From: SAR86 cluster bacterium AG-422-P06
GTDB taxonomy: Bacteria > Pseudomonadota > Gammaproteobacteria > Magnimaribacterales > TMED112
Direction: 5' to 3'
Assembly (NCBI GenBank): GCA_003213455.1
Contig: QCMX01000005.1
Span: 1 to 46,797, forward strand
DNA length: 46,797 nt
A program made the translations under genes and the position numbers. The notes under the pieces are model-generated. The model was not told where the DNA came from. It made no database searches and saw nothing but the letters and a program-made list of their open reading frames with translations. Below, one piece after another: positions 28,753 to 39,325 of this stretch. Positions within the stretch are counted from its first letter, which is position 1, and each line of letters begins with the position of its first letter.

Positions 28753-28801
28753 TAAAAGCCTTATTCTATAAGATTCTGAATATTATAGAGATATATTAGA
28801 A

Positions 28802-29842
28802 ATGTTTAAGTTTTTACGCAGTCTTTTTTCAAATGATATATCCATTGACTTGGGTACGGCCAATACTTTAATTTACACAAAAGAAGACGGTATTGTATTA
28901 GATGAGCCATCAGTTGTAGCGATACAAGAAAGAAGTGGCCAAAAAACAGTTGTAGCTGTAGGTCATGATGCTAAGAAGATGCTTGGTAGAACGCCTGGGC
29001 AGATGGAAGCAATAAGACCCTTACGAGATGGGGTTATTGCAGACTTCAATGTCACAGAAAAAATGCTACAACATTTCATTAAAAAAGTTTCTAATAATTC
29101 AATTCTTTCACCAAGTCCTAGAGTTTTAGTTTGTGTTCCATCAAAAGCAACTCAAGTTGAAAAAAGAGCTATTAGAGAATCAGCTCTGTCAGCTGGTGCT
29201 AGTGTAGTAAAACTCATAGAAGAACCAATTGCAGCAGCACTTGGAGCAGGGGTAGAAATCGATAAGCCAAGAGGAAGCATGGTTATTGATATTGGTGGTG
29301 GTACTTCTGAAGTGGCAATTTTATCTCTCAATGGGATTGTTTATTCTGAATCCTTGAAGGTAGGAGGGGATAAATTTGATGAAGCTATACAAACATATGT
29401 ACGAAGAAAATTTGGAGTAGTTATTGGAGAATCAACTGCTGAACTGATAAAGCTTCAGGTTGGCTGTGCAACTCTGAATTGCAAAAAAGATTTTGAGCCT
29501 TATGAATTTAGAGGAAGAAACCTTGCAGAAGGGATTCCAGAATTAGTTGTTTTTCAAAAAGAGGATGGTTTTAGAGCGCTTGAAAATCAAACGTCTGCAA
29601 TTGTGAGATCAGTTAGAACTGCTCTTGAACTCTCACCACCAGAGCTTGCAGCAGATATTTCTCAAGACGGGATTGTTCTTACTGGAGGTGGAGCACTACT
29701 CCATTGTCTAGATACATTGATTGAGCAATCAACTGGTATACCTACTAGAGTTGCTGAGGATCCATTAACTTGTGTTGCAAGAGGTGGTGGTATAGCACTT
29801 GGCCTAATGGACAAAGATTTCGACCTATTTGCTGAAGAGTAA
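28802..29842 (+). CDS. mreB: Rod shape-determining protein MreB
   Basis: [13 protein letters not shown]...[12 protein letters not shown]...[12 protein letters not shown]. Confidence 0.98.
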   Translation: MFKFLRSLFSNDISIDLGTANTLIYTKEDGIVLDEPSVVAIQERSGQKTVVAVGHDAKKMLGRTPGQMEAIRPLRDGVIADFNVTEKMLQHFIKKVSNNSILSPSPRVLVCVPSKATQVEKRAIRESALSAGASVVKLIEEPIAAALGAGVEIDKPRGSMVIDIGGGTSEVAILSLNGIVYSESLKVGGDKFDEAIQTYVRRKFGVVIGESTAELIKLQVGCATLNCKKDFEPYEFRGRNLAEGIPELVVFQKEDGFRALENQTSAIVRSVRTALELSPPELAADISQDGIVLTGGGALLHCLDTLIEQSTGIPTRVAEDPLTCVARGGGIALGLMDKDFDLFAEE

Positions 29843-30639
29843 TGTCATCAAACATTCTTCCTTCTCAGAAGAAAATAAGATTAGTTCTTTTGGCTCTAGC
29901 ATTTGCAAGCCTTCTTATATATTTATCTGACGCCTTCAAACTTAATGAAAAATCACAAAGACTGCTAGTAAAATTTTTAAACGTTCCTCAACAATTTATT
30001 TCACAAATTTTGCAAGAATATCAAGAATTTGAAAATGAAAAAATTGCTTCTTTAGAAGAAGAGATAATTAAATTGCAAAATGATGTATATGAAAGTGAAC
30101 TTAAGATCAGATCACTAGAAAACTCAACTTCTTACTCAAACCTTGTATTCTCAGAAAATAATGAAGCTGAATTGCATATTAGCTCTTTTGATCAAATGAA
30201 TTTCACATGTTGCAATAAGCATAGAGTTTATCTTAATAACCCTGAATCTACTATGGACGGAATTTTTGCTGTATCCCATGGTAGTTTTGCAGTTGGAAAG
30301 ACTAAAAATATTTCTAACAATGAGATAGAGGTGCGACTTTTGAGTGATCCTGAGGAATATATCTCTATAAAAAATATTAATGGTTTTTATTGTATTGCTA
30401 AAGGCTCAGGAAAGAGGAGGTTAATCAACTGTAATAATGAATCAAAAGCTGTTAGCTATAGCGAGGGCGATACTTTTTTTACAACTGGCTTTGATGGGAT
30501 ATATCCTCAAGGCTTAATAGTTGGTAGGTTGGTTAATATTACAAAAGCTGATTCAAATATTTTTCAGCAAAACTTAGAAATAGAGCTATTTTTTGATCCA
30601 TTTCAATCAATTGATAAAAAGGTGATTCTGCATGAATGA
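29842..30639 (+). CDS. mreC: Rod shape-determining protein MreC
   Basis: N-terminal TM plus coiled coil plus GVFAVSHG.AVG-like core; position after mreB. Confidence 0.85.
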   Translation: MSSNILPSQKKIRLVLLALAFASLLIYLSDAFKLNEKSQRLLVKFLNVPQQFISQILQEYQEFENEKIASLEEEIIKLQNDVYESELKIRSLENSTSYSNLVFSENNEAELHISSFDQMNFTCCNKHRVYLNNPESTMDGIFAVSHGSFAVGKTKNISNNEIEVRLLSDPEEYISIKNINGFYCIAKGSGKRRLINCNNESKAVSYSEGDTFFTTGFDGIYPQGLIVGRLVNITKADSNIFQQNLEIELFFDPFQSIDKKVILHE

Positions 30640-31090
30640 ATTATTTAGATATTTAATTATTTTTGTATTGATTGTCATTAATCAGATTCTCTTGGCTTCA
30701 AGTATCTGGTCAATTAGTCCAGATATTTTTTTAATTAATACTTTGTTCATGACAACTTTTGTTAAGAAAGTGCCAAATATATATTTTTTTATTTTTAAAG
30801 GTTTTTTGATAGATCTTTTTTTTAGTAATGTAACAATGCCGTATACCATAACCTTTGGAATTATTGGCTTATACCTAAACTTTTCAAATTTAAAATGGAT
30901 TCAGAGATCGCTTTTAGAGCAGATAATTTTAATCAGTTCCATAACACTTTTATTGAATATTATGCTTTTCATGAGCAATAACTACGCTGATGGAATGAGT
31001 ATCAGGATTCTGCTTAATCCTTTGCTTAATTCATTAGTATGGTCACTAATTTTCATAAATCAGAGGCAGAAATGGTTAAAAAATATTTAA
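30632..31090 (+). CDS. mreD: Rod shape-determining protein MreD
   Basis: Multi-TM 152-aa protein after mreC. Confidence 0.78.
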   Translation: MNELFRYLIIFVLIVINQILLASSIWSISPDIFLINTLFMTTFVKKVPNIYFFIFKGFLIDLFFSNVTMPYTITFGIIGLYLNFSNLKWIQRSLLEQIILISSITLLLNIMLFMSNNYADGMSIRILLNPLLNSLVWSLIFINQRQKWLKNI

Positions 31091-33090
31091 TCTGGCCTAT
31101 AAGGTTATTTTTGTACCTAATAGCAATCTCGATTATTTGTTTTTATTCCTTTTGTTTAATTCTCACTACAGATTTTGGATCAAAACAAACATCTAAATTA
31201 TTATTTGGGGACAATGTAAGCTTTGAAGATATTTCTATTGAACCAAGCCTCCTTGGAATGAAGCTTGATATAAAAGGCTTTTCTTTTTTCGGTGCAGCAA
31301 CTTTTTCAGGAGATAGGATTAATCTAGAAATTAATTTTCTCAATTCACTTATAGGAAAAGTAATTTATATACCGAGCCTTGAACTTTATAACAGCGAAGT
31401 AAAACTAAATGAAGGTTCAACGAGTGAAGAATCTACTCAACCTGATATATACATAAATGAGTTATCAATAATTAACTTGAAAGCTGGAAACATAGAATTT
31501 AACAAATTGGAATTAAACAATTTTCTTTCCAAAGCCGAAGAAATTGGTTTTGCATTTAATGACTTGAACATAGATCTGCCTGGAAGTATCAATTCATTAG
31601 ATCAATTTAATGGCAGAGGATATTTTTCTGAGGATAAGCTTTTTTTAAATATTGATTCTAATGAAGCTCTCATAGATTTTACATTCTATGATGCTCCAAG
31701 TAGATTTAAAAATCTTGAAGGTATTATAGAAATTGATCTTAATAATGATTTCTCGATACCATTTGCTAAGCTCTCGGCTGGGGATGCAGATAGGATTATA
31801 AAATCATCATTTAAATATAATGATTCTTTCTTGTTGGAGTTATGGGTTGAAGGAAATCAAAGCGATGTTATCAATTTAATTCCATCAACTGCAGATAATG
31901 TAAAGTTTTTCTTAAAAGACTCTAATTTCAAATCGAATAATATAGATTTACTTCTTTCTTTTACAGAAATAGATAATGAATCAAATTTCAATATAGCCAT
32001 GAAGGCACAAGATGGTTTTCTGACATTATCTGAATTAGATCTAGCGACTAAATCTATGAATCTCTACATTGATAATAGTTCATTAAGAATTTTTGGAGAT
32101 GAATTAGAATTACCTAATATTGAGTTGGGAAAATTTTATCTATCTAGAAAATTAATCGATGATACTAATTACAAATTAATTTTTAATGACTTCAATAACT
32201 TCGCTATTGAGTTTAGTGATGAAGGTATTTTAAAAAGCATAAATGGAAAAATTCCAACATTAGATCCTAATTTTAAAGTTTCCTTCAATGAAAATAGAAT
32301 TCTTCTAAATGCAGATGAAGTATATTTTGACTTTAATATTCTTGATAATTATGAAGTTATTAATGGTGGTTTCAAGGTATATCCAAGTGGATTTAATTCA
32401 AATTATTTTTCTCTTGATAGCGAGCAGATGAGTTCTTTTGAATTTAATTTCAATGCTTTGGAGCTGAGTAATTTTAATGCTAATTTTGGTTTACTTAATA
32501 GCACCCAGAATCCAAATCGTAATTCAAACCTTGAGTTTGCTGAATTTAATTTCTCATTAAAGAATAGCTATATCAACTTCAAAGATAACAATATGGGTTT
32601 TGGGGGCCTGGTAAAGATCACAGGAAAAGATATATCTTATACTGATTCTACATTTACCATTGATGCATTAAGAGTTCTTTCATTAATTGATATAAGATCT
32701 AGATTAGTAAATATTTTAAATGCAGATTTTGATAAGTTAGATCAAGATAATTTTTTTATAAATTCTCTTTCTGGAGAATTTTTTGCTGATAGTGCTGGCT
32801 ACGCAAACATAAATAATTTGAATTTAAATTTTGATGTAGGTGAAGCAGAGATCATGGGCACTATTTCTTCAGAGCTAGAATCATTTGATACTTTTGACCT
32901 AGAGATGAGCTTTAACTCTACACTTTCTCAGAATATTCCTTGGTATGTAGCAATTTTGGGTGGCTTTCCAGCTGCAGCGGGCGCAGTTGTAGTGACAGAA
33001 GTACTTGAAGATGGAATCAATAAAATTGCCGAAACAAAATATGGGATTTCAGGAAGCGCTGATAATCTAATTGTAGAAACTAGGCAATAA
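31072..33090 (+). CDS. Short YhdP/AsmA-like protein
   Basis: N-terminal TM; C-terminal FTIDALRVLSLIDIRSRLVNIL...FFINSLSGEF...IPWYVAILGGFPAAAGAVVVTEVL pattern like YhdP; downstream of mreD. Start ATG 31072 preferred. Confidence 0.65.
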   Translation: MVKKYLIWPIRLFLYLIAISIICFYSFCLILTTDFGSKQTSKLLFGDNVSFEDISIEPSLLGMKLDIKGFSFFGAATFSGDRINLEINFLNSLIGKVIYIPSLELYNSEVKLNEGSTSEESTQPDIYINELSIINLKAGNIEFNKLELNNFLSKAEEIGFAFNDLNIDLPGSINSLDQFNGRGYFSEDKLFLNIDSNEALIDFTFYDAPSRFKNLEGIIEIDLNNDFSIPFAKLSAGDADRIIKSSFKYNDSFLLELWVEGNQSDVINLIPSTADNVKFFLKDSNFKSNNIDLLLSFTEIDNESNFNIAMKAQDGFLTLSELDLATKSMNLYIDNSSLRIFGDELELPNIELGKFYLSRKLIDDTNYKLIFNDFNNFAIEFSDEGILKSINGKIPTLDPNFKVSFNENRILLNADEVYFDFNILDNYEVINGGFKVYPSGFNSNYFSLDSEQMSSFEFNFNALELSNFNANFGLLNSTQNPNRNSNLEFAEFNFSLKNSYINFKDNNMGFGGLVKITGKDISYTDSTFTIDALRVLSLIDIRSRLVNILNADFDKLDQDNFFINSLSGEFFADSAGYANINNLNLNFDVGEAEIMGTISSELESFDTFDLEMSFNSTLSQNIPWYVAILGGFPAAAGAVVVTEVLEDGINKIAETKYGISGSADNLIVETRQ

Positions 33091-34423
33091 GAAAGCTGAT
33101 TATTCCTAGAAAGCTTACAAATCCTATGATGTCAGTAAATGTGGTAATAACTACACCTCCAGCAATAGCAGGATCATATCCTAACTTTCTTAAAATATGA
33201 GGGAATAAGAACCCAAAAATTGCAGCAGCAAGTAAATTAAAGATCATAGCAAGAGAGATTGCCAAAGATAGGGAAGAGTCTGTAAACCAAAAAGTTGTTA
33301 TGGCATATATTGCAATGGAAAATACTACACAATTAGCCAAAGCAACAATAAACTCTCTTTTAAATAAGTAGCGTAAATTTTTCCTATTCAATTGCCGCAT
33401 TGCTTCAGCTCTAATGTATATTCCTAACGTTTGAGTAGCTGCAATTCCTCCCATGCTTGCAACAATAGGCATTAATATCGCTGCATATACAACTTGCTTA
33501 AGCACATCTTCAAAGATACTTATAGAGAAAGCAGCTATTATTGCTGTAAGTAAATTTATTGATAACCATAGCAATCTATTGCGAATGGATTTCTTAGGTG
33601 AGGCAAAAATATCTTCTTCAATCTGTGCAAAACCTATAAAATCCTGTTCTGCCTCATCAGCCGCAACTTCGATAATATCATCAACAGTTATCCTTCCTAA
33701 AAGATGATTATTTTCATCAACAACAGGAGCTGAAAATAAATCTTTGGTCTTGAATTGGTTATAAATATCTATTTGATCACTCTCTATTCTTAAAGGTCTA
33801 AATTCTGTATCCATAACTTCTCTAACAGTAAGGTTTGGATCAGAAGTTAAAATTTTTGTAATTGGGAGTATTCCTAAATACTCATCTTTTTTTGAAACCA
33901 CATAAATATCATCAGTATTTTGAGGTAACTCTTTAAGAAACCTTAGATACCTCATTACTAGTTCAATAGAATTTTCTGCTCTCACAGTAATTACATCGGT
34001 ATTCATTAAACCACCAGCTGATTCTTCAGGGTAGTCAAGAATTTTTTCTACTCTTCCTCTATCTCTTGAATTCATTAAGGACAAAACTTCATTTGTCATT
34101 TTTTCAGGAAGGGTTTGAAGAATATCAGCTAGATCATCTACTTCAAGGTCGCTAATTGCTGCAGATATTTCCTCGGGATTCATGCCTGCAAGTAAGTCTT
34201 CTCTTAGGCTCTCATCTAGCTCTCCTAAGACCTCTCCTTCAGTATCTAGCTGAATTAAATCCCAGATAATTTTTCTTTCGTGTGGAGGAGAGGATTCAAT
34301 AACATAAGCTAGCTCGCTTGGAGTCATTTCACTTAAAATTCTGCCAAGCTTTGTCTTAAATTCTGGATTTGAAAACGTTTCTTGTATAAGTTCAAATCGT
34401 TTATCTAAATTTTCATTAGCCAT
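33080..34423 (-). CDS. mgtE: Magnesium transporter MgtE
   Basis: N domain, CBS pair, TM motif PIVASMGGIAATQTLGIYIRAEA. Confidence 0.95.
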   Translation of the reverse strand: MANENLDKRFELIQETFSNPEFKTKLGRILSEMTPSELAYVIESSPPHERKIIWDLIQLDTEGEVLGELDESLREDLLAGMNPEEISAAISDLEVDDLADILQTLPEKMTNEVLSLMNSRDRGRVEKILDYPEESAGGLMNTDVITVRAENSIELVMRYLRFLKELPQNTDDIYVVSKKDEYLGILPITKILTSDPNLTVREVMDTEFRPLRIESDQIDIYNQFKTKDLFSAPVVDENNHLLGRITVDDIIEVAADEAEQDFIGFAQIEEDIFASPKKSIRNRLLWLSINLLTAIIAAFSISIFEDVLKQVVYAAILMPIVASMGGIAATQTLGIYIRAEAMRQLNRKNLRYLFKREFIVALANCVVFSIAIYAITTFWFTDSSLSLAISLAMIFNLLAAAIFGFLFPHILRKLGYDPAIAGGVVITTFTDIIGFVSFLGIISFLIA

Positions 34424-34447
34424 GGGGCTATTCTACAAGAAAAACGC

Positions 34448-35158
34448 TTAATTCAGCTCGCCGAAATATAACTTTTTGGCAACTGGGTCATTTTTAACTT
34501 CATTAGGAGTCCCTTTCAAAAGGACTTCACCTTGATTTAAGAGAATTATTTCATCACAAACATTTATTACGTCTCTAAAATTGTGATCACTAATAAATAT
34601 CCCTAAATTTTCCTTGAAAGCTTTAAGCATTTTGATAATTTCTTCAACAGATATAGGATCTACACCTGCAAATGGCTCATCAAGTAAAATAAACTTAGCA
34701 TCTAACAAGATAGATCTAAGTATTTCTGTTTTTCTTTTTTCTCCACCTGAAAGAAACTTTGCTTTAGTATTTGCCTTCTCTTCTAGATTCATTTTCTTTA
34801 ATAACTGTTTTATCTGTGAAGATTTTTCCTCTGAAATATTTTTATATTTTAATTCAATTACTGCTTGGAGATTTTCTTTAAGCGTTAGGTCATCAAATAA
34901 AGAATTTTCTTGAGGAACATAGTTAAGACCAGCATTTGACCTTTCTTCTAGATTCATAGAGTTAAGGTTGTTTCCAAAAAAACTTAAAGTTCCTTGATCA
35001 ATTTTTGTTAAACCCGCTAGTGCTTTGAAAAGGCTTGTCTTGCCAGCACCATTTGCACCTAATAAGCCTGTAATCTTATTGTTAGGTAACTCAAAGGTTA
35101 TGTCTTTAAATAATGATTTAGAGTTTACAGCTCTACTTATATTCTCAGCTTTTATCAT
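34448..35158 (-). CDS. lptB: LPS export ABC transporter ATP-binding protein
   Basis: GANGAGKTSLFKALAGL, FLSGGEKRKTEILRSI, LLDEPFAGVDPISVEEI. Confidence 0.94.
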   Translation of the reverse strand: MIKAENISRAVNSKSLFKDITFELPNNKITGLLGANGAGKTSLFKALAGLTKIDQGTLSFFGNNLNSMNLEERSNAGLNYVPQENSLFDDLTLKENLQAVIELKYKNISEEKSSQIKQLLKKMNLEEKANTKAKFLSGGEKRKTEILRSILLDAKFILLDEPFAGVDPISVEEIIKMLKAFKENLGIFISDHNFRDVINVCDEIILLNQGEVLLKGTPNEVKNDPVAKKLYFGELN

Positions 35159-35528
35159 TCTTTTTCAATTTAACTACCATTTTCTCTGAATTAATTTTAT
35201 TGCCAGATTTAATCACAGAAACATTTTTTGAAAGCACAAGCTTCTCTGAGTCTATCTCTATAATTTCAGCTTCACCTTCAATAAATTCAGATCCATCAAA
35301 AAAAGTTATTTTGATTGGCGTGCCTTTGGCTGTGAAAGAATCATTATTCTGATTAAGTTTTAACTCATCAGCAGAGAATTTTATATTCTCGGAGCTAAAA
35401 AAGACTTTATTTTCATAGCTTATGGTGTTTAGGTCTGTATTAATTTCTATATTCTCAGATGTAATCTCATACTCTTGAGAAAAGATGCTGAAAGAAATAA
35501 AAAATAAAATAAATAACTTATAAAACAT
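35145..35528 (-). CDS. lptA: LPS transport periplasmic protein LptA (OstA-like)
   Basis: Signal peptide plus OstA repeats (ENIKFSADELKLNQNND...GEAEIIEIDSEKLVLSKNVSV); next to lptB. Confidence 0.82.
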   Translation of the reverse strand: MFYKLFILFFISFSIFSQEYEITSENIEINTDLNTISYENKVFFSSENIKFSADELKLNQNNDSFTAKGTPIKITFFDGSEFIEGEAEIIEIDSEKLVLSKNVSVIKSGNKINSEKMVVKLKKNDKS

Positions 35529-36483
35529 TCGCTTCCAATATGTCATGCATTGATAAGATACCTACAATATCTTTTTTATCTTCCACCACTAAAGTATAGA
35601 CTTTAAATTTTTTCATCATATTAGCCGCTTCTACTACTAAGTCATTTGATTTTACCGTTTTAAATTCTTTAGCTATAACTGTGCTTAATTTAACCTTATC
35701 AATTTGAATATTCTTCTTAAGTTGCCTACGTAAGTCACCATCGGTGAAGACTCCAATAACCTTATCTCTTTTTTTAACTAATGCTATTCCTTGTTTTTTT
35801 TCAGAAACTTCAAAGATTAAATCTTTAATCGTATCAGCAGCATCAACAACTGCAGCTTTATTAACAGGAACCATTAAGTCTTTTGCCCTTAGAGTTAGTT
35901 TTTTGCCAAGCTTCCCTCCAGGATGAGATTTTGCAAAATCTTCAGAGGTAAATCCTTTTGCTTTCAGAAGGGCAACTGCTATTGCATCACCTAAAGCAAG
36001 AGTTACGGTGGTACTAGAAGTAGGCGCTAAGTCATTTGGGCAAGCTTCCCTTTTGACTTTAACTAAAATATGAGTTTTAGATGCTTTGGCTATTGTTGAA
36101 TTTAAATTCTCAGTGATTGAGTAAAGGTCAATCTTTTTTAATTTTATAGCAGGTATGAGATCGCATATTTCTTTACTTTCACCTGATTTAGAAATTGCTA
36201 GAATTGCATCCTTTTTCTCGATCATTCCAAGGTCACCATGCAATGCCTCTGCAGGGTGAATAAAAAAGGATGGGGTACCAGTACTTGATAAAGTAGCAGA
36301 AATCTTATTTGCTATATGACCAGATTTACCAACACCAGTTATAAAAATCTTGCCCTTACATTTAAAAATATTTGAGCATAATTCTTCAACATTGAAGTTT
36401 TTTGACTTAGAAAAGGCCTTTAATTCATCTAATTCGATTAAAAAGGCTTTTTTTGCTTCTTTTTGGAAAATATTTTTTTTCAT
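35518..36483 (-). CDS. kdsD: Arabinose-5-phosphate isomerase (KpsF/GutQ family, SIS plus CBS)
   Basis: FITGVGKSGHIANKISATLSSTGTPSFFIHPAEALHGDLGMI; CBS domains. Confidence 0.95.
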   Translation of the reverse strand: MKKNIFQKEAKKAFLIELDELKAFSKSKNFNVEELCSNIFKCKGKIFITGVGKSGHIANKISATLSSTGTPSFFIHPAEALHGDLGMIEKKDAILAISKSGESKEICDLIPAIKLKKIDLYSITENLNSTIAKASKTHILVKVKREACPNDLAPTSSTTVTLALGDAIAVALLKAKGFTSEDFAKSHPGGKLGKKLTLRAKDLMVPVNKAAVVDAADTIKDLIFEVSEKKQGIALVKKRDKVIGVFTDGDLRRQLKKNIQIDKVKLSTVIAKEFKTVKSNDLVVEAANMMKKFKVYTLVVEDKKDIVGILSMHDILEANVL

Positions 36484-36490
36484 TTCAAAC

Positions 36491-36496
36491 TATAAT
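36491..36496 (+). promoter_or_regulatory. Consensus -10 box TATAAT 6 nt before mlaC ATG
   Basis: AACTATAATCTACACATG; no clear -35. Confidence 0.5.
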
Positions 36497-36502
36497 CTAC
36501 AC

Positions 36503-37108
36503 ATGATACGATTTTTTTCATCAAAAATTTTAATTGTTCTTCTTTTATCTCAATTTATTAATGCAGATAAAATTCCTGAACTTCATAAATTTATAGACTC
36601 TAATGGTCAATACTTTTTGACGATAATAAAAGAAGATGGTTCAAAATATGAAGAAGATCCAGAAGCATTTAAAGATCGTTTAAAAGCTATATGGGAGCCG
36701 ATGGTTGATGTAAAAGTTGTTTCAAGATTAATTCTTTCTTCAAAAATTTATGCTTCAGCGAGTGAAGAGCAGAAAAAATTATTTGAGGAAAGAACAAAAA
36801 AACTACTTTTAGATACATACGTAACTACTCTATTGGAATTCGATAACTATCAGATAGAAACTGATGAAGAAATAAAAGTGAATAAAAAGACTTTTGAAGT
36901 ATCAATGAATTTCTACTCAGACTCGAGCTCTTTTATCACAAAATTTACCGTCTACAAAAATAATGTTGGAGATTATCGAATAGTTAATATAATCATTGAT
37001 GGAATAAATTTGGGTTTAACATTTAGAAACCAGTTTCAAGATACTTATATAGAAAATAACTCTAATCTTGATGATGCTATAGAATCTTGGAAACCCACTA
37101 CTTTTTAA
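36503..37108 (+). CDS. mlaC: Phospholipid-binding protein MlaC / Ttg2D
   Basis: Signal peptide; LKAIWEPMVDVKVVSRLIL...YVTTLLEFDNYQIE...YRIVNIIIDGINLGLTFRNQF; upstream of murA. Start ATG 36503 rather than 36350. Confidence 0.88.
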   Translation: MIRFFSSKILIVLLLSQFINADKIPELHKFIDSNGQYFLTIIKEDGSKYEEDPEAFKDRLKAIWEPMVDVKVVSRLILSSKIYASASEEQKKLFEERTKKLLLDTYVTTLLEFDNYQIETDEEIKVNKKTFEVSMNFYSDSSSFITKFTVYKNNVGDYRIVNIIIDGINLGLTFRNQFQDTYIENNSNLDDAIESWKPTTF

Positions 37109-37113
37109 TATAA

Positions 37114-38379
37114 ATGGAAAGATTAATAATAAAGGGAGGAAATCATCTTTATGGTGATATTGATTGCTCTGGAGCAAAGAATGCTGGTTTGCCAATCTTA
37201 GCATCTACAATTTTATTGGATGATTCTGCCTTTATAGGGAACTTGCCACATCTTCAAGATATTACTACCAAGCTTGAACTGCTTAATTCAATGGGTTCAG
37301 ATATTAATTTCCATGAGGATGGTTTCATTGAGATTAATTCATCGAATATTATTTTGCCTGAAGCAAGATATGAATTAGTTAAGACTATGAGGGCTTCAAT
37401 CTTAGTAATGGGTCCTTTAGTAGCCAAATATGGAAAAGCTAAAATATCGCAACCAGGTGGATGTGATATTGGTACAAGACCAATTGACTTCCACTTAGCT
37501 GGTCTTGAGCAAATGGGCGCTAAGATAACTTCTGATTCTAAATACATATATTTAGAAGCCAAAAAACTTAATCCGATTGATTTTATTTTTCCAAAGGTAT
37601 CTGTCACTGGGACAGAGAACTTAATGATGGCAGCTACTCTAATAGATGGTGTAACTGTCTTACGAAATTGTGCAAAGGAACCCGAAGTTGTTGAATTAGC
37701 AAATTATTTAAATAGCTGTGGAGCAAATATTGAGGGTGCAGGTGAATCAAATATTTCCATAACAGGTGTATCAAATCTCAAAGCAAATAGATGGAATGTT
37801 TTATTTGACAGGATAGAGGCAGGTACTTATTTAGTTGCAGGAGCCATTACTAATGGTCATGTAAAAGTTAATAAGATCAATCCAGATACCATCAGTATAA
37901 TCAGTCAAAAACTCATTGATATGGGGGTTAAGGTAGACATCGGAGAAAATTATGTCGAAGTAGATGCCACCTCATCAGATATAATAGCTCAAGATATTTT
38001 TACTGAACCATTCCCTGGATTTCCAACTGATATGCAGGCTCAATTTATGACATTAAATTCTATAGCAACCGGAAATTGCACTATTGAGGAAACAGTATTT
38101 GAGAATAGATTTCAGCATGTAAGCCAATTAATAAAGATGGGCGCTGACATTTCTTTAAACAACAACAAAGCATCTATTGCTGGAGTTTCTAATTTAGTAG
38201 GAGCTGACGTAAGTGCATCTGACTTGAGAGCATCTGCTAGCTTAGTTCTTGCAGGCTTAGTTGGAAAAAATAAAACACAAATAGACGATATATATCATAT
38301 TGATAGAGGTTATGAGTGTATTGAAGAGAAGCTTAATAAGTTAGGAGCGGAAATTATTAGAGAGCCGGTGGTGTATTAG
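37114..38379 (+). CDS. murA: UDP-N-acetylglucosamine 1-carboxyvinyltransferase
   Basis: IDCSGAKNAGLPILASTIL...QPGGCDIGTRPIDFHLAGLEQMGA (catalytic Cys). Confidence 0.98.
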   Translation: MERLIIKGGNHLYGDIDCSGAKNAGLPILASTILLDDSAFIGNLPHLQDITTKLELLNSMGSDINFHEDGFIEINSSNIILPEARYELVKTMRASILVMGPLVAKYGKAKISQPGGCDIGTRPIDFHLAGLEQMGAKITSDSKYIYLEAKKLNPIDFIFPKVSVTGTENLMMAATLIDGVTVLRNCAKEPEVVELANYLNSCGANIEGAGESNISITGVSNLKANRWNVLFDRIEAGTYLVAGAITNGHVKVNKINPDTISIISQKLIDMGVKVDIGENYVEVDATSSDIIAQDIFTEPFPGFPTDMQAQFMTLNSIATGNCTIEETVFENRFQHVSQLIKMGADISLNNNKASIAGVSNLVGADVSASDLRASASLVLAGLVGKNKTQIDDIYHIDRGYECIEEKLNKLGAEIIREPVVY

Positions 38380-39325
38380 GTCTTTCTTTTGTAACAAGAT
38401 TCAAATCCAATTGCTCATCAGACCTTATAACCTTTAATTCAAGAACTTCACCTGGAGATATACTATTTACAGAAGCAAGCAAAACATTCCATCTAGCTTC
38501 TGTTCCTTTGATGCCAATAATTATGTCACCATCTTGAAGTCCATCGGTAAATTCTGAGCTATTATTTAATTCAACTACATATAGAGCTGGGATTCTAGTT
38601 GTGCTATCAATTGGTGTAAAAAAACCTTTTCTGAACGTAAAATCACCAAGCCAAGCCCTATTAACCTTGCCATACTTAATTATTTCATTAGTTATGGATA
38701 AGACTTTATCAGATGGTAGAGCAAAGCCTACACCATCAGAACCTCCAGAGGCTGATGCAATAAGTGTGCTTAGTCCAATAAGCTCTCCTTCGTTATTTAT
38801 TAAAGCTCCTCCTGAGTTTCCTTTATTGATCGCAGCATCTGTTTGGATTATGTCTAGATATGGATTACCAAAATTCCTACCTGTTGCGCTTAATATTCCT
38901 CTTGAGACAGAAGTTCCAAGATTATAGGGGTTACCAATTGCATAAACAGTTTGTCCAATTTCTAATTCTGCTTCATCAGAAAATTCTATGTGTTTTAAAT
39001 CTTGTTCATTAATTTTTAAAACAGCTAAATCAGCATATTCATCAAACCCTATAAGATTAGCTAAGTAAGATTTGCCTGATATTTTTACTGTACTCAAATT
39101 ACCAGAGAGTACATGGAATGCAGTAATGATATAACCATCATCTGAAATGATTACTCCAGAGCCAAAGCTCTTGCCTCTATTATTAATTGATTCAATAGTA
39201 ACAATAGATGCTGAGACATCATCAAAATTTATTTCTTTTTGATCAGATAATCGGTTTTCGAAATAAACAAACTGTGCACCAAAAAATACGCCAAAAAATA
39301 ATATTAATAAAAACAGGTTTTTCAT
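38357..39325 (-). CDS. degS: DegS/HtrA-like serine protease
   Basis: AFHVLSG, DLAVLKI, INKGNSGGALINNEGELIGLST catalytic motif; one PDZ; N-terminal anchor. Confidence 0.9.
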   Translation of the reverse strand: MKNLFLLILFFGVFFGAQFVYFENRLSDQKEINFDDVSASIVTIESINNRGKSFGSGVIISDDGYIITAFHVLSGNLSTVKISGKSYLANLIGFDEYADLAVLKINEQDLKHIEFSDEAELEIGQTVYAIGNPYNLGTSVSRGILSATGRNFGNPYLDIIQTDAAINKGNSGGALINNEGELIGLSTLIASASGGSDGVGFALPSDKVLSITNEIIKYGKVNRAWLGDFTFRKGFFTPIDSTTRIPALYVVELNNSSEFTDGLQDGDIIIGIKGTEARWNVLLASVNSISPGEVLELKVIRSDEQLDLNLVTKERPNTPPAL

